NCBI GenBank assembly: GCA_025667525.1 | Contig: CM046882.1 | Span: 210,784,592-210,848,591, forward strand | Source: Glebionis coronaria | Lineage: Eukaryota; Streptophyta; Magnoliopsida; Asterales; Asteraceae | DNA length: 64,000 nt | Direction: 5' to 3' | Part shown: in pieces, positions 1-12,979 of the stretch | Position numbering within the stretch: the stretch's first letter is position 1 | Layout: every line of letters begins with the position of its first letter | The notes under the pieces: model-generated | Databases searched by the model: none | Told to the model about the DNA's origin: nothing | The model's input: the letters and a program-made list of their open reading frames with translations, nothing else | Program-made: the position numbers and the translations under genes

Positions 1-1643
1 ATACCGATCATTCCACGATAAAGTGTCGGATCAACGGCAACTCCATGTGGATCTGCATCAAGCTTAGTTCGTTCCACCATTGGAGTATCCACGGGGTCGC
101 AAGATTCCATCTTATACTTGTTAAGCGATTCAAGGGCATACTTGGATTGATTGATAAAGATGCCTCTGGGACTCTGAGATATCTGAAGACCTAAGAAGAA
201 TGATACCTTGCCCATCATTGACATCTTAAACTTGGAAGACATGAGTGTCCCAAACTCGACGGATAAGGTTTGGGTCGAGGCTGCAAATATAATATCATCA
301 ACATATATCTGTACCATAATCATATCTTTACCTCGTTTCTGAATGAACTGCGTAGGATCCACCTTGCCTTTTGCGAAGCCTTGTGTAATGAGGAATTGTG
401 ACAAAAGATCGTACCATGCACGAGGAGCTTGCTTCAACCCATAGAGAGCCTTCTTAAGCTTGTACACATGATTAGGATAATTAGGATTCACAAAACCATC
501 CGGTTGTTGAACATAGACCTCTTCCTTTAGTTCACCACTAAGAAATGTCGTCTTCACATCCATCTGATAGACGATCATATTCAGGTGGGCTGCATAAGCG
601 AGGAATTGTCTAATAGCTTCCAAACGGGCAACAGGTGCAAAGGATTCCATAAAGTCGATGCCCAATAATTGCTTGTATCCACGAGCTACTAGTCGAGCTT
701 TGTTCTTCAATATTCCGCCGAACTCATCCAGTTTCACCTTGTAAACCCATTTCAAAATGAGTAACTGCACTTGATCCGGGCATGGGACAAGTTCCCATAC
801 TTCAAGACGTATAAATTCATTAAGTTCTTCTTGCATAGCTTCTATCCAACATGATTGAGTAAAAGCTTGTTGCCATGTCTTAGGTTCAACTTCAGTGAGA
901 AAAGCATCAAAGTGACAAAACATTGCATTTTCTTGTAGCTGACTTCGTGTGGATACCGGACGATTAGGGTCACCAATAATAGAATCTATAGGATGATCTT
1001 TTGTCCACTTGCTGTCATGTTCACGAATCCGTGGATTGGAGTAAACTGTAGAAGGAGCTTCCTCTGAGGTGGACGACCCGGCTTGATTAGGGTCGGGAAT
1101 TGGTACACCAAAGAATGGAAGTTCACGCATTTGAGCGAATTCCAAATCGTGATCATCATCATCCTTTTCATCATCAATAGGCATGACATGGGTAGTTGAA
1201 ACAGGTGTTGGTTGAGAATTACTTGTTGTAGGTATATCTTGACCAATTGTAGGTGCAGATGTGTCTGATTGTGCAACGGTTGCTGGAGCGACAACTTTGG
1301 TTACCGGAGCTATTACCTCAGGTTCTGGAGCGACAATACTTGGAGGAGTAAAGAATTCATCAAAGAACGGCTGAAACAACGTATCCCATTCAGTCCTAGA
1401 AGGTGGTGTAAATGATGATGAAGTAGGGTAGTTTGGGACAAGACCAGAACTAATGTTACTGGGTCCCATTTCATGAAGTGCGGGTTCAGAGCTGCTTTGC
1501 TCAGAAGCCATTGCTGTCAGCTCATCAAAATCAACATTCATAGTTTCGAGGATCTTGCGAGAGTTACGGTTGTAGATTCGGTATGCCTTCTTTGCGGGGG
1601 TGTAACCAATGAAAATACCAATATCAGCCTTTGGTTGAAGTTT
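1..1643 (-). pseudogene. copia pol: reverse transcriptase and start of RNase H (partial)
   Basis: Read on the minus strand, this segment continues from the integrase C-terminus (the I-G-Y-T-P motif near 1600) through a long variable acidic linker into a copia reverse transcriptase. The catalytic YVDD motif is encoded at 294-305. The upstream motif [13 protein letters not shown] lies near 410-455 and QQPDGF near 492-510. The segment from [10 protein letters not shown] to the edge leads toward RNase H. The checked motifs all share one frame, which is also the gag frame, but the integrase next to it is in a different frame, so a single-base indel lies near 1640. The function would be to copy element RNA into cDNA. 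The 3' end is cut by the window. Confidence 0.88.
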
Positions 1644-2772
1644 CCCAAATTGTCACCATCATTATTTGGATAGCAAAGAGAACCAAATACATGAAGATAT
1701 GATAAATATGGTACTTTTCCATGGAGAAGCTCATAAGGTGTTTTACCATGGCGTTTACGAATTAGTGACCGGTTTTGGGTGTACACTATTGTAGATACTG
1801 CTTCTACCCATAAGAACAATGGAGCCTTTGCGTAAATTAACATCGTTCGAGCAGCTTCCATAAGTGTGCGATTTCGCCTTTCAACGACATCGTTTTGTTG
1901 TGGAGTGCGAGCAACGGATGTTTCATGAGATATTCCAACTTCTTCATAATAATCACGCAAGATTTGATTCACAAATTCGGTTCCATTATCTGTACGAATA
2001 CGTCGGACAATAGTGTTGAGACGCACTTGAATCATTTTGAGAAATCCGATGATGAATTTAGGTGCCTCATTTTTTGCTTTCAAAAATTTCACCCATGTAA
2101 ACCGAGAGTAATCATCGACAATGACGAGGATGTACTTTTTGCCACTAAGACTTTCAACAAGCATTGGCCCACAAAGATCCATATGCAATAGATAAAGTTT
2201 CTCTTGGTTGGTGTCTTCAGTCTTGGGTTTGTAAGACTTCTTAGTGCTTTTCCCCATTGTACACGCCGAACACAAATGATCCTTGTGTAATGATAGTTTA
2301 GGAAGACCACGAACAAGTTTGTTTTTCGCCAAGTGATTAATAGCGTCAAAGTTAAGATGAGATAACCGTCGATGCCATAACCATGACTTAGTCTTCGATG
2401 CTTTGGAGAGAAGACATACGGGAGAAGCGGACATCATGTCTTGTAGAGACAAAGTATACAAATTATTCCCTCGAGTACCTGTCAATAAATCAACCCCTTC
2501 CAAATTACGAATGAAGCAGGTATGCTCTCTAAAAGCAACTTCTAGGTTTGCATCACAAAATTGTCCCACAGAAAATAAGTTGTGACCAAGACCTTCCACG
2601 TAATACACTCTTGAAATTATAACATTCCCAATATGATATTCACCATAACCCATTATCTTTGCAATATGATCATTTCCAAATCTAACCGTACCAAGAAACT
2701 TGCTGACGAAATTTCTGAGCTGAGAGCGATCTCCGGTCATATGCTTGGAGCAACCAGAGTCCAAATACCAGA
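1644..2772 (-). pseudogene. copia pol: aspartic protease active site and integrase
   Basis: The longest open stretch is 1538-2764. It begins at the protease active site D-S-G in the motif DSGCSKHMTG. It continues through an HHCC zinc-binding region (H-x4-H in HRRLSH, then CSAC) and the integrase core. The catalytic D, D and E are visible in HMDLCGP, RTDNGTEF and VVERRNRTL. Protease would process the polyprotein and integrase would insert cDNA. The 5' junction to the spacer domain near 2770 and the 3' junction to RT near 1640 are both frameshifted. The apparent C-terminal tail of the open frame (below about 1640) is out-of-frame translation. The catalytic residues are intact, but this copy cannot yield a continuous polyprotein. 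Confidence 0.88.
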
Positions 2773-3345
2773 GAACAATTTAGACCACCTGTTTTCAACA
2801 ACAACAGTAGACAATGCATTGGAAACTATTGGTTCCGGAGTGTTAGCAGATACAGACAAAATATTATCAGAATTGCTAACATTTTTGTGACCCTTAGATT
2901 TCCTGCGTTTTATAATGTGAGTTTTAGCACTAATAGGTTTTACAGTTCCAACTTTCTTAGGTTTTGGATTATCCGCGGGCACTACAGTGGGAGTAGACCT
3001 AGTTAAAGGGAACTTTGTTCCTACAGTAGTATTGGTTTTCCTAGTTAAAGGACACGCTTGTGTTTTGGTAGCCTTGGTACTCCTAGTTAAAGGGCACGCT
3101 TTCTTCGCTTTAGTGGGAGTGATCCTAGTCAAAGGGCACGTATTTCCTACTATAGTGGAAGTTCTACCAGTGGGGCGCCACATCCAACAAACTTGGGTTA
3201 ACACCTTCCCAGTCGGTTTCCATTCTAATCCATTCTTCCGGGCATACATCTCATTCACATGGTCAATAAGGCAAGAATCATGACGACTAGAAAACATACA
3301 TTCATTGCAATTCCAACATTTCAAATTAGAATTCACACTAGGCTT
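2773..3345 (-). pseudogene. copia polyprotein: Cys-rich and PTGK spacer upstream of protease
   Basis: This segment lies between Gag and protease, with its open frame at 2737-3357. It encodes a Cys-rich motif (CWNCNECMF, then H and C), followed by two WKPTGK/WRPTGR-like elements and a tandem 14-residue repeat. Similar spacers occur in other Asteraceae-type copia polyproteins; their function is not established. It is out of frame with both neighbours. The frame changes near 3345, where the end of Gag reads on into an unrelated tail, and near 2772, just before the protease D-S-G. Confidence 0.75.
2985..3152 (-). repeat. 42-bp tandem repeat encoding a 14-residue unit (4 copies)
   Basis: The plus-strand string cctagttaaagg or a one-base variant recurs at 2998, 3040, 3082 and 3124, an exact 42-bp period. 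On the coding strand each unit encodes 14 residues starting (C/F)PLTR followed by a Thr/Lys-rich stretch. The period preserves the reading frame, so the array probably grew while the ORF was functional. Confidence 0.88.
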
Positions 3346-6300
3346 AGAACGCTGCACACCGCAGAGCCTTTAGGTTTAGCTACATGATTCTTTTTATTCA
3401 AAACAGAAATAACATTCCTAGGATGGGCTTCTACTTTCTTCTTCACTTGACTACTAGATGGGGGCAAGATCCTATCATTCTTCTTGTTTCTTTTAAGCTT
3501 AGATCTTTGAGCCTTAGTAGTGGTGCTTACTCCTGTAGAAGGCAACACACGAATATTAAAAGCTGGTTTTGATTCCGCCTTATCTTTAGTGACCAAAGTT
3601 TGAGATGGTTTAGTCCTAGGGCCCTTGTTAAGTGGTGTGACGGCTATAAGGGTTCCTTTGATTGCACTAGAGGACGATGCTGAGATAGTGGTTGCGTTAT
3701 CCACAACATTCTTACCTTTTAGAGTACGAAGTGTTTCCTTTAACTCAGCCAAGACCAGATTCTTATCACAAATTTGTTCCCTCTAATCAGATATTTCCAC
3801 CGACTTTCGATTCAATTGTTCAATCAATGATTGATTCTGTGTAGTGGTATCAACACATGCGGGCTTTACTGAATCGAAAAGTCGTGTATTTTTCTGTTTT
3901 AAGTTATCAACTTTGGACAAAATCTTGGAAACTAGATTATCTAGATCAAGTTTAAAATTCTCAGCGGCCTCGAGTACATTCACACAGTTAAGCTCCTTAG
4001 ATTTCTCTATTTCTATCGCCAAAGATGTAGCAACGTTGTCACTTGGCTGACGATGTTTTGATTGTAAATTCAATTGAAAATTCTTTTCAAAGTTTGCATC
4101 ATCGATATTAACACCTTCAAATGACGTTTCAAAGATTTCTTGAATAAATTGTTGCTTACATTCGAGCGAAATACAATGTGTTTGAATCTCATCAAAATTT
4201 TTTGAAAGTGAAGAATATGAATCTTGAAGCTTTAAAAATTCAGCGTCAGATTCATGACAAGTACTATCTACCACAGTATCCACAGATTCAACATTATGCA
4301 CAATAGAATCATTATCAACACTTGAATTCACACAGACAGAAACTATATCATGAGACATCACTTGATTCAGAAGCAGATCATTATGGCGTGAAACCCGTTC
4401 TATTTCAAGTAAACTGTTTTCATAAGCATTATCCATTTCATTGAAAACACGTCTAAATTCTTCTATTTCCAAAAACAAATCTTGATCAAGATTACTAAGA
4501 CAAGCCTTAACATTGTCTACAATAGGAACAATTTCATTTCGGAACGCCGCTCTAGTGTGCTCAAAGTTCCATTCACCTTCCGTTATGGCCGAAGCCGTTG
4601 TACATTCCAAAATGACCTTGTCAAAATCGGCTAAGTGTTGGTGAACCGCATTTAAGTTAACGGACGCCTTGCTTACCGGTGGAATTAACTTTGTAAAATC
4701 CGTTTTGACAAGTGTAGGAGACGTACTAGGAAGGTTTTCATTTGACAAACTTTGGGGCACAAGAACTGTCAATTCTGCTAATTCCTTTTGTAAACGAATG
4801 CGTGTCTTTTTCAAAAATTGATCTTTGTTATGTTGATCATAATCAATTGTATGGAATTTTGAAAGCATTTTAGAATGAGTTTCATCCCCAAGTGATTGTG
4901 CCTCCTCAGTACTACGAACAAAAGGTGCATCTTTCGATTTTCCAATTATGGTCATATCATAAAGACCGGGAATATATTCCTCAGCTTGTTTTGCATAACC
5001 GGGATTAGGTGGTAAATCTTGAAGACATTTAAGTTCGAGTTCTTTAAATGATTTAGTTAAAAGATGAACCTTTTCTGTGGAAACGTATTGTTTTAAAAGC
5101 TGTTGTTCTTTGAATTTAAGAAGTTTGGTAGCATTAATTTCCGATTCAACCTTTTTAGACTTGAGAGTTTCGAAATCCATTTTAAGTTTCTGAAAATCAT
5201 TGACAACCGACTCTTTTTCTTTTAATTCATTGGAAAGATTAGCTTTTAATGATTCTATTTCTTTCAAGTGTTCAATCTTTTCAAAACGAAATTGGTCAAA
5301 TTCAGAACATTTTATTTTCTCTGCTTGAGGGACCATTTCAAAAGCTTTGACCTTTTCTTTATGCAACGCAAGCTCAGCAGTTAGGGTGGAATTGGTATCT
5401 ACGGATTGTCTGAGGGCCATATGCATTTGATCAATAATATGTTTACGCACCATGACCAAATCATGTTGAGCATAAGATTCCATACCCGTCGTAGCATTTG
5501 GTTGAGGTTCACTCAAATGTGTTGGATTGGGTACCACATCATTTGAATTACTAGTTCCCGAATGCTGTTCGAGGTTGTCATTTTCATGCCCAACTTGATG
5601 TTGGTTATCATCAATATTATTAGATGTGGTTGGTACCTCACTGATGACATCAGAACCATAGTGAGAAAGATTAGCAACGAGAGCAGCTTGGGCAGAGTGA
5701 ATGTCATCACAATCTGAATCATAAGCATCAAGATCATCTCCTTGATAAGCTGCATTAGAAGTAGAAACGACTGCAATGCCTTCAGTATCTGCTGCCCCTG
5801 GGTCTGCAAAAAATGCTAACTCCTCTGAATCCAAGATCTTCCCCTTAGACTGAGCATCAACCAAATACATCTTCTCACGAAACCATGCATCATCCCTTCT
5901 CCTTTTCGGCTGAGTGCATTCCCTAGCCATATGACCTTGTCCTCGGCAATTGTAGCAAGTCACAACCTTTTTAGGACCAATGGGACTTCCATTTCCACTA
6001 GCTTGAGAATTCACATCTTGATTGTTCATAGTCCTTGTAGGAGGTCCATATGAATTTTGCCTTCCCTTAATAGGTTGCACTGTTACTTGACCATCTTGAA
6101 CAGTAGCTTGTTGTCGAGGATTTGAAGAGGTGCGGAGCTGATTGTTTGTTGGTGGAAATCCTCTATTTACAACAAGTTTTGACAAATAGGCTGTGAGATG
6201 GTTTAGAACATCAGCTGGCGTATCATTTGGAGTAAAGACCGGTGCTTGGATTGGTGGAAGTTCATTAGAGTAGAAAGCTTGTGCTGGTTGTGCTTCTATC

Positions 6301-7249
6301 GGAAAATATCCTTGCTGAGGAGTATAGCCTAATGGAGAAGTGTTGGCTTGTGACGGTGATGTTTGATATGGTGGTTACTGTTGAAAAGATTGTTGATGAA
6401 CACTTTGTTGATATTATTGTTGTGGCATCATTGGTGGTTGATAAGATGGTTGTTGTGGTTGCTGATAGATGTGTGGTGGTGGCTGCTGCAAGTATGATGG
6501 TTGTTGATAAGTATAAGCCATGTTTTGTTGAGAAGCATACACTGCAAGTGGATCATGAACTTGAAGTGTAGACAACCGAGCCTCGATCACATGGCATTCG
6601 TGTTGTTGAAGAAAAGCTTGAAGTTGATCCACATTGGTGTTATGCAAGTCCTTAGCCAATTTAACATCCGTCATGTATTTTTCCCATTCTCGAGGAAGAG
6701 TGTTCAAATACTTGGTGTTCAATTGAAAGGTAGGAATTGCCATGCCATAGATATTGAGCTCATTCAACAATAGGGTAAATCTCAGATAGTAGTCATTGAG
6801 AGTCTCCCCTGGCACATAGGCAAACTTATCAAAAGTATCATAAAGCTTACACTCTCTTTCTTGTTTAGTTAACGAGGTGCCTTGCATGAGAACACGAATT
6901 CTATCCCATAACTCTTTGGCAACTTTATGTTTGCTGACAAGTTTGTAGACATCTGGAGGAAGGGCTTGGAGAATGATGTTTGTAGCATACTTATCACATT
7001 TGTCTTGAATCTTCATATCTCTAGTCAATTCACCCGTTGTGCGAGGACGAGTAGTTGTACCTTCCGTCACTGTACCATAATCTAATGGTCCATTGAGCAC
7101 CGATGCCCAAATGAGATGTCCATTCTCTTGTTCAACATATAAAGTTCCATTCGGGAAGCCCATTCCTCATACATAGTCTTCACCAACATTGGTGGACGAT
7201 TATCCGTACCCGAGAGGATGGACTTATCCGTAAGAGATGTGTACTCCAT
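3346..7249 (-). pseudogene. copia gag with zinc knuckle and long coiled-coil extension
   Basis: The likely start is the ATG at 7249-7247, opening with MEYTSLTDKS. A one-base frame change near 7135 joins it to the open frame at 6414-7163. The N-terminal part is a UBN2-type copia Gag (TNIILQALPP, KVAKELWDRI, LMQGTSLTKQERECKLYD), followed by a Gln/Pro/Tyr-rich tail. In-frame TAA codons lie at 6414-6416 and 6375-6377, both plausibly from CAA. The frame then runs to 3783 and holds a CCHC knuckle (C-x2-C-x4-H-x4-C, about 5916-5957) and some 450 residues of Glu/Lys/Leu-rich sequence likely to form coiled coil. A TAG at 3783-3785 precedes the last in-frame part (to about 3345). Gag would form the particle and bind RNA. 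Confidence 0.85.
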
Positions 7250-7357
7250 TTCAATAAGTTAAGATTTACAAACGTTGATCGATCAATGAAAGAAAGTAAA
7301 TGTGTTTGTTGTTGTGAGTTGAAGTCGAGAAACAATGTTAAAATCCCCTAAAATATG

Positions 7358-7741
7358 TTGATCGGAATAGTGATCGGAATGCTGATCGGAATGTCCTATC
7401 GAAATGTACCTAATCGGAATACCCTTAATCGGAATACCCTAATCGGAATACCTAATCGGAATACCTTAATCGGAATGTACCTAATCGGAATATCAAATCG
7501 GAATACCTTGATCAGAATACCTTGATCGGAATGTCAAATCAGAATGTCCTTATAGGAATGCACCAAATCGGAATGCCTAATCGGAATACCTAATCGGAAT
7601 ACCTGATCGGAATACCTAATCGGAATATTTAATCCGAATACCTGATCGGAATGTACCCAAAATCGGAATCCCTAAACCCTATTCCGATTACACTGATCGA
7701 AATGTCCTATAAACCCTTTTCCGATGACCTGATCGGAATAA
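7358..7741 (-). repeat. Minisatellite in copia leader, unit about 12-14 bp
   Basis: The plus strand shows about 19 exact copies of tcggaat plus several one-base variants. They are mostly spaced 12-14 bp apart as (c)taatcggaatac(c). The array fills the untranslated leader between the primer binding site and the gag start. It is not coding. Sequence between the array and the PBS (7742-7988) is AT-rich and shows no other recognisable feature. Confidence 0.9.
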
Positions 7742-7988
7742 TTCCCACTTTTCTCGGACAAAACTCAACCAATTCGTGATTTTAAGCCAAAAAATGATCA
7801 AAACACCCAAAATTTTTTTGTTTTTAGCCAAAGTAACTATACCAGATCCCTACCACAACTATGTAGAAGATTTGTATCAAGAAAAAACCATCAAAAACAC
7901 ACAAAAAAAATTTTGGACGTGTGAAAATGGATCAAAAATGGCGTATGAATCAAGAACACAAACACATGAACAATACAATCATCCCATG

Positions 7989-8001
7989 GCTCTTGATACC
8001 A
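7989..8001 (-). promoter_or_regulatory. Copia primer binding site (tRNA-iMet type)
   Basis: The minus-strand sequence TGGTATCAAGAGC lies two bases inside the 5' LTR edge. It matches the usual plant copia PBS complementary to the 3' end of initiator tRNA-Met, apart from one extra A. It fixes the orientation of the element. Confidence 0.9.
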
Positions 8002-8003
8002 TT

Positions 8004-8324
8004 TGTAGGATATGTAAATCTTGCTTATTTTTTAGAGAGAGAAAGAGATAGAGAGATGGTGGATTCCACACACACTTAGAGAGAGAAACCAATGTTTACT
8101 ATGTGTAAATTATGAAACCACACACCCTCTCCATCAAAGGAGAGGGTTTATATACCCAAGCCCTTGTCATGGGCTTGGGCTTACATTTGGGCCGGCCTAC
8201 ACATGTTGTAGGCTAGGCTTTGGTTTGTTTGTTTAATTAAGATGAGTAACTAAACTACGAGCTATTACATGGACTATTGTTGGAGTGACCGATCCTTCTT
8301 AATACGTAAAACGTATTTCCAACA
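8004..8324 (-). repeat. Copia 5' LTR (321 bp)
   Basis: The LTR reads TGTTGGAAATACG at its 5' end (high coordinate) and ends CCTACA next to the PBS, giving the 5'-TG...CA-3' termini expected of an LTR. GA-rich dinucleotide runs occur at 8033-8088. The matching 3' LTR is outside the window, so the boundary rests on the PBS and the terminal dinucleotides. Confidence 0.88.
8147..8154 (-). promoter_or_regulatory. TATA box of copia 5' LTR
   Basis: Minus-strand TATATAAA followed by CCCTCTCC, about 145 bp before the inner end of the LTR. The placement suits the retrotransposon promoter; the transcription start is inferred, not shown. Confidence 0.6.
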
Positions 8325-8423
8325 AACTACACTACATACGAAAGGGTATACTTGCGTGTGTTTGTGTTCTAGTCCCTCGTTTGGTATCCCTTGTTAATAT
8401 AAATTTAAGGACTGTAAACATGC

Positions 8424-8692
8424 ATCACTCTCCAACCGGTGATGGTTCGGGTTGGTACTAATTCGTCATTTTTCTTAGTCACCACAGTGATACCTCCCTT
8501 CTTAGGTACACAATGAATAGGATTAACCCATAGGCAATTGGCAATTGGATAAATAATTCCAGAATCAAGAAGCCTGACTATTTCCTTTTTGACAACATCT
8601 TTCATGTTCGGATTAATCTTCGTTGTTTTTGCATAATTGGTTTCTTATCTTCCAAAAGTTGGATTTTAGGTTTACATAATGATGGACATATG
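8424..8692 (-). pseudogene. Athila-like Ty3/gypsy reverse transcriptase remnant
   Basis: The minus-strand reading contains NPNMKDVVKKEIV, LLDSGIIYPI and [11 protein letters not shown], ending at TGWRV. These match the N-terminal RT region of the full Athila-type pol in this window (residues about 505-585). Homology stops near 8424 and a frameshift separates the upstream part (RRL/NPN). This is an old fragment of a different element into which E1 (8693) and perhaps the copia element inserted. Bases 8325-8423 hold nothing recognisable. Confidence 0.8.
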
Positions 8693-9015
8693 TGTAACAC
8701 CCCCAAATATTCACATTTTGAATCAGCGGAAGAGTCGTTGGTGTTACGGGATAACACATTACTCAAATCATAGATAACGCTTAAAAATCGCGTCGTTTAA
8801 TAATAAAGTATTTTCCATTCATGAATATCAAATTACATAGGTCCTCAGGTCATAGTATGTCATACACATTTACAAAAAATTTCAATGGAAATTTTTATTT
8901 AAATGCGGGCCATAAATTCTTGTCGTCTTCCCGAGAATTCCCTTCAAGTACCTGAGATAAAACATGTTAAAAGCCAGCGAAACGCTAAGTGAATCCATAT
9001 AGTTTAATCAAAACC

Positions 9016-9414
<399 letters not shown>

Positions 9415-10128
9415 CGGTATATAATCATTACCAAAAATCATTTTGTACAATTCTTTATCGTAGGCCATAAAATGGCCAAAGACATTTATACAAATCTTTG
9501 TCGTAAATCATAATATAGGCTTTTGCCTTCAAAACCATTATATTAACCATTGTCATAAAAACATCATACAATACGTTTTATAACGTTGTATAAAGTTTAA
9601 TAAAAACTGTTATATGAAAATGGTTATGTAAAACCAAAACACGAACATAATATCAGTAATAAGACCCCATATTGCTAGTCATGCAATATATTATAATTCA
9701 ATTCGTATATCAGTATTTTCATTATTGGATTATTATAAGCAGCATGACATTGTTACTTTTCTATAACATATATTGGGTAGCTAACTCGTAATTCCTTTGC
9801 CCATCTAAAACAGCGTGTCGTCACAATAATCACGCTTATATAAATCTTCTCATACATAAATTCGCTTATCAATCAATGTGGCACGACGGGGATCAACCGT
9901 CAAGGCGCGAACTGGGCTGATCTTCCCCAAATAGCACTATTATATGCATAAGCGTCTACCAAATCCCGGTAGTTCACAATTCATGCCAATGGGACTTTTA
10001 GTGACATAACCTAACTAATAATAATCCATTTCATTTCATTCGTTGGGTCATATAATCATTCGGGTCCATATCAATAAGCATACAATCGGGACAACTGGTG
10101 TCCTATTTTTATTAAAACTAGCATGTTA

Positions 10129-10195
10129 TCTCCATCGCGGGTTTATAAAACATTTCATAAAACATTTAAAAGAGTGTGAGGCTATGAACTCACAT
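10129..10195 (-). promoter_or_regulatory. Conserved LTR inverted-repeat / GTGAGT module, E1 copy (degraded)
   Basis: Plus strand ccatcgcggg, then about 35 bp of AT-rich sequence containing tttataaaac, then gtgaggctatgaactcac. The E2 and E3 copies have intact arms cctcgc and gcgagg, so E1 has lost one base in each arm. Its function is unknown. Read in element sense it carries GTGAG, a potential 5' splice-site core, and a TATA-like string. Confidence 0.5.
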
Positions 10196-12979
10196 TGGTG
10201 TGGGAAGGCAGGTTATCGGCAATTAGGATGTATAGTACGTGCCTCGATCACGGGAAACCTAGACAAATAATACTCGGTCTTAGGCTATGCCCAATAACTT
10301 TATAAAATTTGTTTTGTATATGTAATGATGTCAAAACATGATGATCAAGTAGGGTTTTATTTCCTTACACAACATTACTAGTTATTTAGTATTAGTTAAC
10401 TTAGGCTTATCATACTAGTTACACTAGTTTTAGCCCTTTTACACATTAGGGCCCAATAAGCCTATTAAGAGTCCAATATCATTTTATTAGTCTATTTATC
10501 TTTTTAATACCAGGCCCATACTCATATGTTGGGCCCAAGTGGGTTAATTCCATGAGTAAGTCCAATAACATTAAACCAAACTAGTTGGGCCTAGTGGTCC
10601 AACAAGGCTAATTTGGCCCATTATGGTCCATATGTTACAAAGCTTGGTTTCGCCGATTTTTACTTGTCAAATTTGTTTACATATCAGTATATAATTTATA
10701 AAAATGTTACATTAGACGGGTCCGACCATCTAAGTTTTACTTGGCGAAAACGTTAACCTTTCGGTTTTAGCCGAAAAGACGTAAAACTATATATAGTTTG
10801 TAGTTTTAGAAAATATTTGCGTTTTACTTTTATAAAATGTCATGTTTATTTATTTTATTATACAAAATTATTTTATGACATTTATTATTAGTTAGTGGCT
10901 TCTATATACTTATTTTATAATAGTATTTACTTTGAGTGCTCTTTTTATATTATATAGTTTATTAAGAAATTTGATTTTAAAAGTCAAATCCACCATTTTT
11001 GTCATATCTTGAGTTCTACAATGAGATAGAACCTCAAATTTAAACAGAATAAACTACATGATGTGTGCTACAAATAACTCTATTATAGCTACTGCTCAAA
11101 CAGCCTCTAAGTATTTATAATAATTCATCCAAAACAGACTATACAGATTTGTACCCCAAAAGTGTTTTGGCCATATCTTGCTCATTTTTAACATTCCATT
11201 GTATGCCCAACTCATCACATACGTAAAAATCATTTATCTATCTGTATATTTAATAATCTTAGCCATTTGACCAAGTGAAGATATTAAAACTTACTGTTTT
11301 ATACAGCCTATGTGAACAGTCATGATTTTAACATCTTTACTTGTAGATTTTAACCTTTTTATACTAATCTAGTAACACAAAATCCCCACAAAATATATTG
11401 ATCATCATTTATCATCGTACACATATACTTATTTGAAGAAAATAGATGAATACATATAAAAAACCATAGGATGATAGAAAGAAATTGATCTCTATACCAA
11501 TCAAGATGATGGAAAGGATGAGATTTTGGATGAACAAGACTTGGTTTTTGGTAACCAAATCTTATGAGATAGAAAGACCACTATTGAGATCATCAGATGT
11601 ATGTATACTTCTTTGAAAATCAGCCTAAACCTCCATGAAAACTTCTTTCTACTTGTTAAAATCACCTCCAATCTTTATTTCTTCAAAAGGCCTTCAACAT
11701 ATGTAGATTGTGTATAGAATTTATGGTAAATTTTTTATGGATGGTGGTGATTTGGTGGTGTTATGGGACGGCCAAAATAGAGAGAGGAAGAGAGATTGGA
11801 AAGATTTTGCTAGTTTGCATGTGTTGTGAGAAGGATGATAGTGTTAGTGGTTTTGCTAGTGGTTTTGATATAGGTCATGGACAAGTGTCCTATGGATACT
11901 TGAAAATTTGACAACAAGGGTGTGATGTGGCTTGTTTATGCCGCCCATAGTGGGGGGTGGGACAAGTGTATACTTGTTTCATCCCCTATTGATTTACGGG
12001 TACACCTCAATTCTAGTTTCCCCGATTTACGTACCCTCGGGTCGATTTATGAAAAACGTTTTTATAAAATATGAAACTACGGCACAAAGCGATTCTAATA
12101 AAATTTGTCTCATCAAAAACGGAGTTCAAAAGCGTAAATACGTAAACCTAGGGTTTCCGGTTTAATCGTAAAAGACGCTAAATTATGCACGTAAGTGCTA
12201 ATTTCTTCTCGTAAATTTGTGAGTTTATGAACCAACACAAACTAAAATTTTAAAATAATATACGAGAATAAACTTTACTACTTGATATGTCGGAATGTCA
12301 TAAAAACGGAGAGCTCTCCGGTTTAGACGTAACGTAGAGCTCTCCGGTTTAGACGTAGTCGATGCTAATTTAAGACGTAAACCCCAATTTCTTCCCAAAG
12401 GTGAGTGAGTTCATAAATTAGCAATAAAATAATGATTTTAAATAATACTTGAGAATAAAATAACGACCTCAAATTGACGGATTGTCACTGCAGTTTCCCC
12501 TAAAGAGGATCTTTGTCCTCAAAGATCAATTCATCTTACTACTCACTTCTTATAGAGTCAAAGACACGAGGGTATTTCCTCTACGTTCGGTCTTTTCTCT
12601 GAAGTGTAATTCATTACAATATGCGAGTTTCAACAACATAACAATGGGGATACGATCGTGCTTAAGTTAACTCACTTTCTCTCTCTATGATGTCCACGGG
12701 TTTTTGAGGAAATGCAACTTTTTGCCGACCCAAACTTCATTAAGAAGTAATCAGATTTTCACTTGATAGACATTTTATCAAGTTCAGTATACGAAACATA
12801 ATTCATGCAGCCCTTGAAGTCGTAGGGTAGATCTAGCTTATATGCCTCTTAGACCAAATCATTACATTATCTCAATGGTCCCATACAACGGGGACTTATT
12901 TTCCCATGATCTTTCAGATCATCAATTCATCTTTCCATGGTGAAACTTTTTGACATAACTTCGCTACCCATCCTGCACT

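Larger units (their letters stand above)
1..8324 (-). mobile_element. Ty1/copia LTR retrotransposon, 3' part beyond window edge
   Basis: Minus-strand copia element in the canonical order protease, integrase, reverse transcriptase, reading from high to low coordinates. The 5' LTR is 8004-8324, followed by a tRNA-iMet-type primer binding site, a repetitive leader, gag starting at 7249, and pol running off the left edge. The 3' LTR and polypurine tract are outside the window, so LTR divergence and the left target-site copy cannot be read. The candidate right target-site copy is aacta at 8325-8329. The coding region carries three in-frame stops and about four frameshifts, so this copy cannot make its own proteins. 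The polyproteins resemble TNT1-94-like copia proteins common in Asteraceae; I do not assign a clade. Confidence 0.93.

Noticed and set aside
7358..7741. Possible CRISPR-like array in the regularly spaced tcggaat repeats
   Set aside because: Units are tandem without unique spacers, the context is a plant retrotransposon leader, and no cas genes are present.
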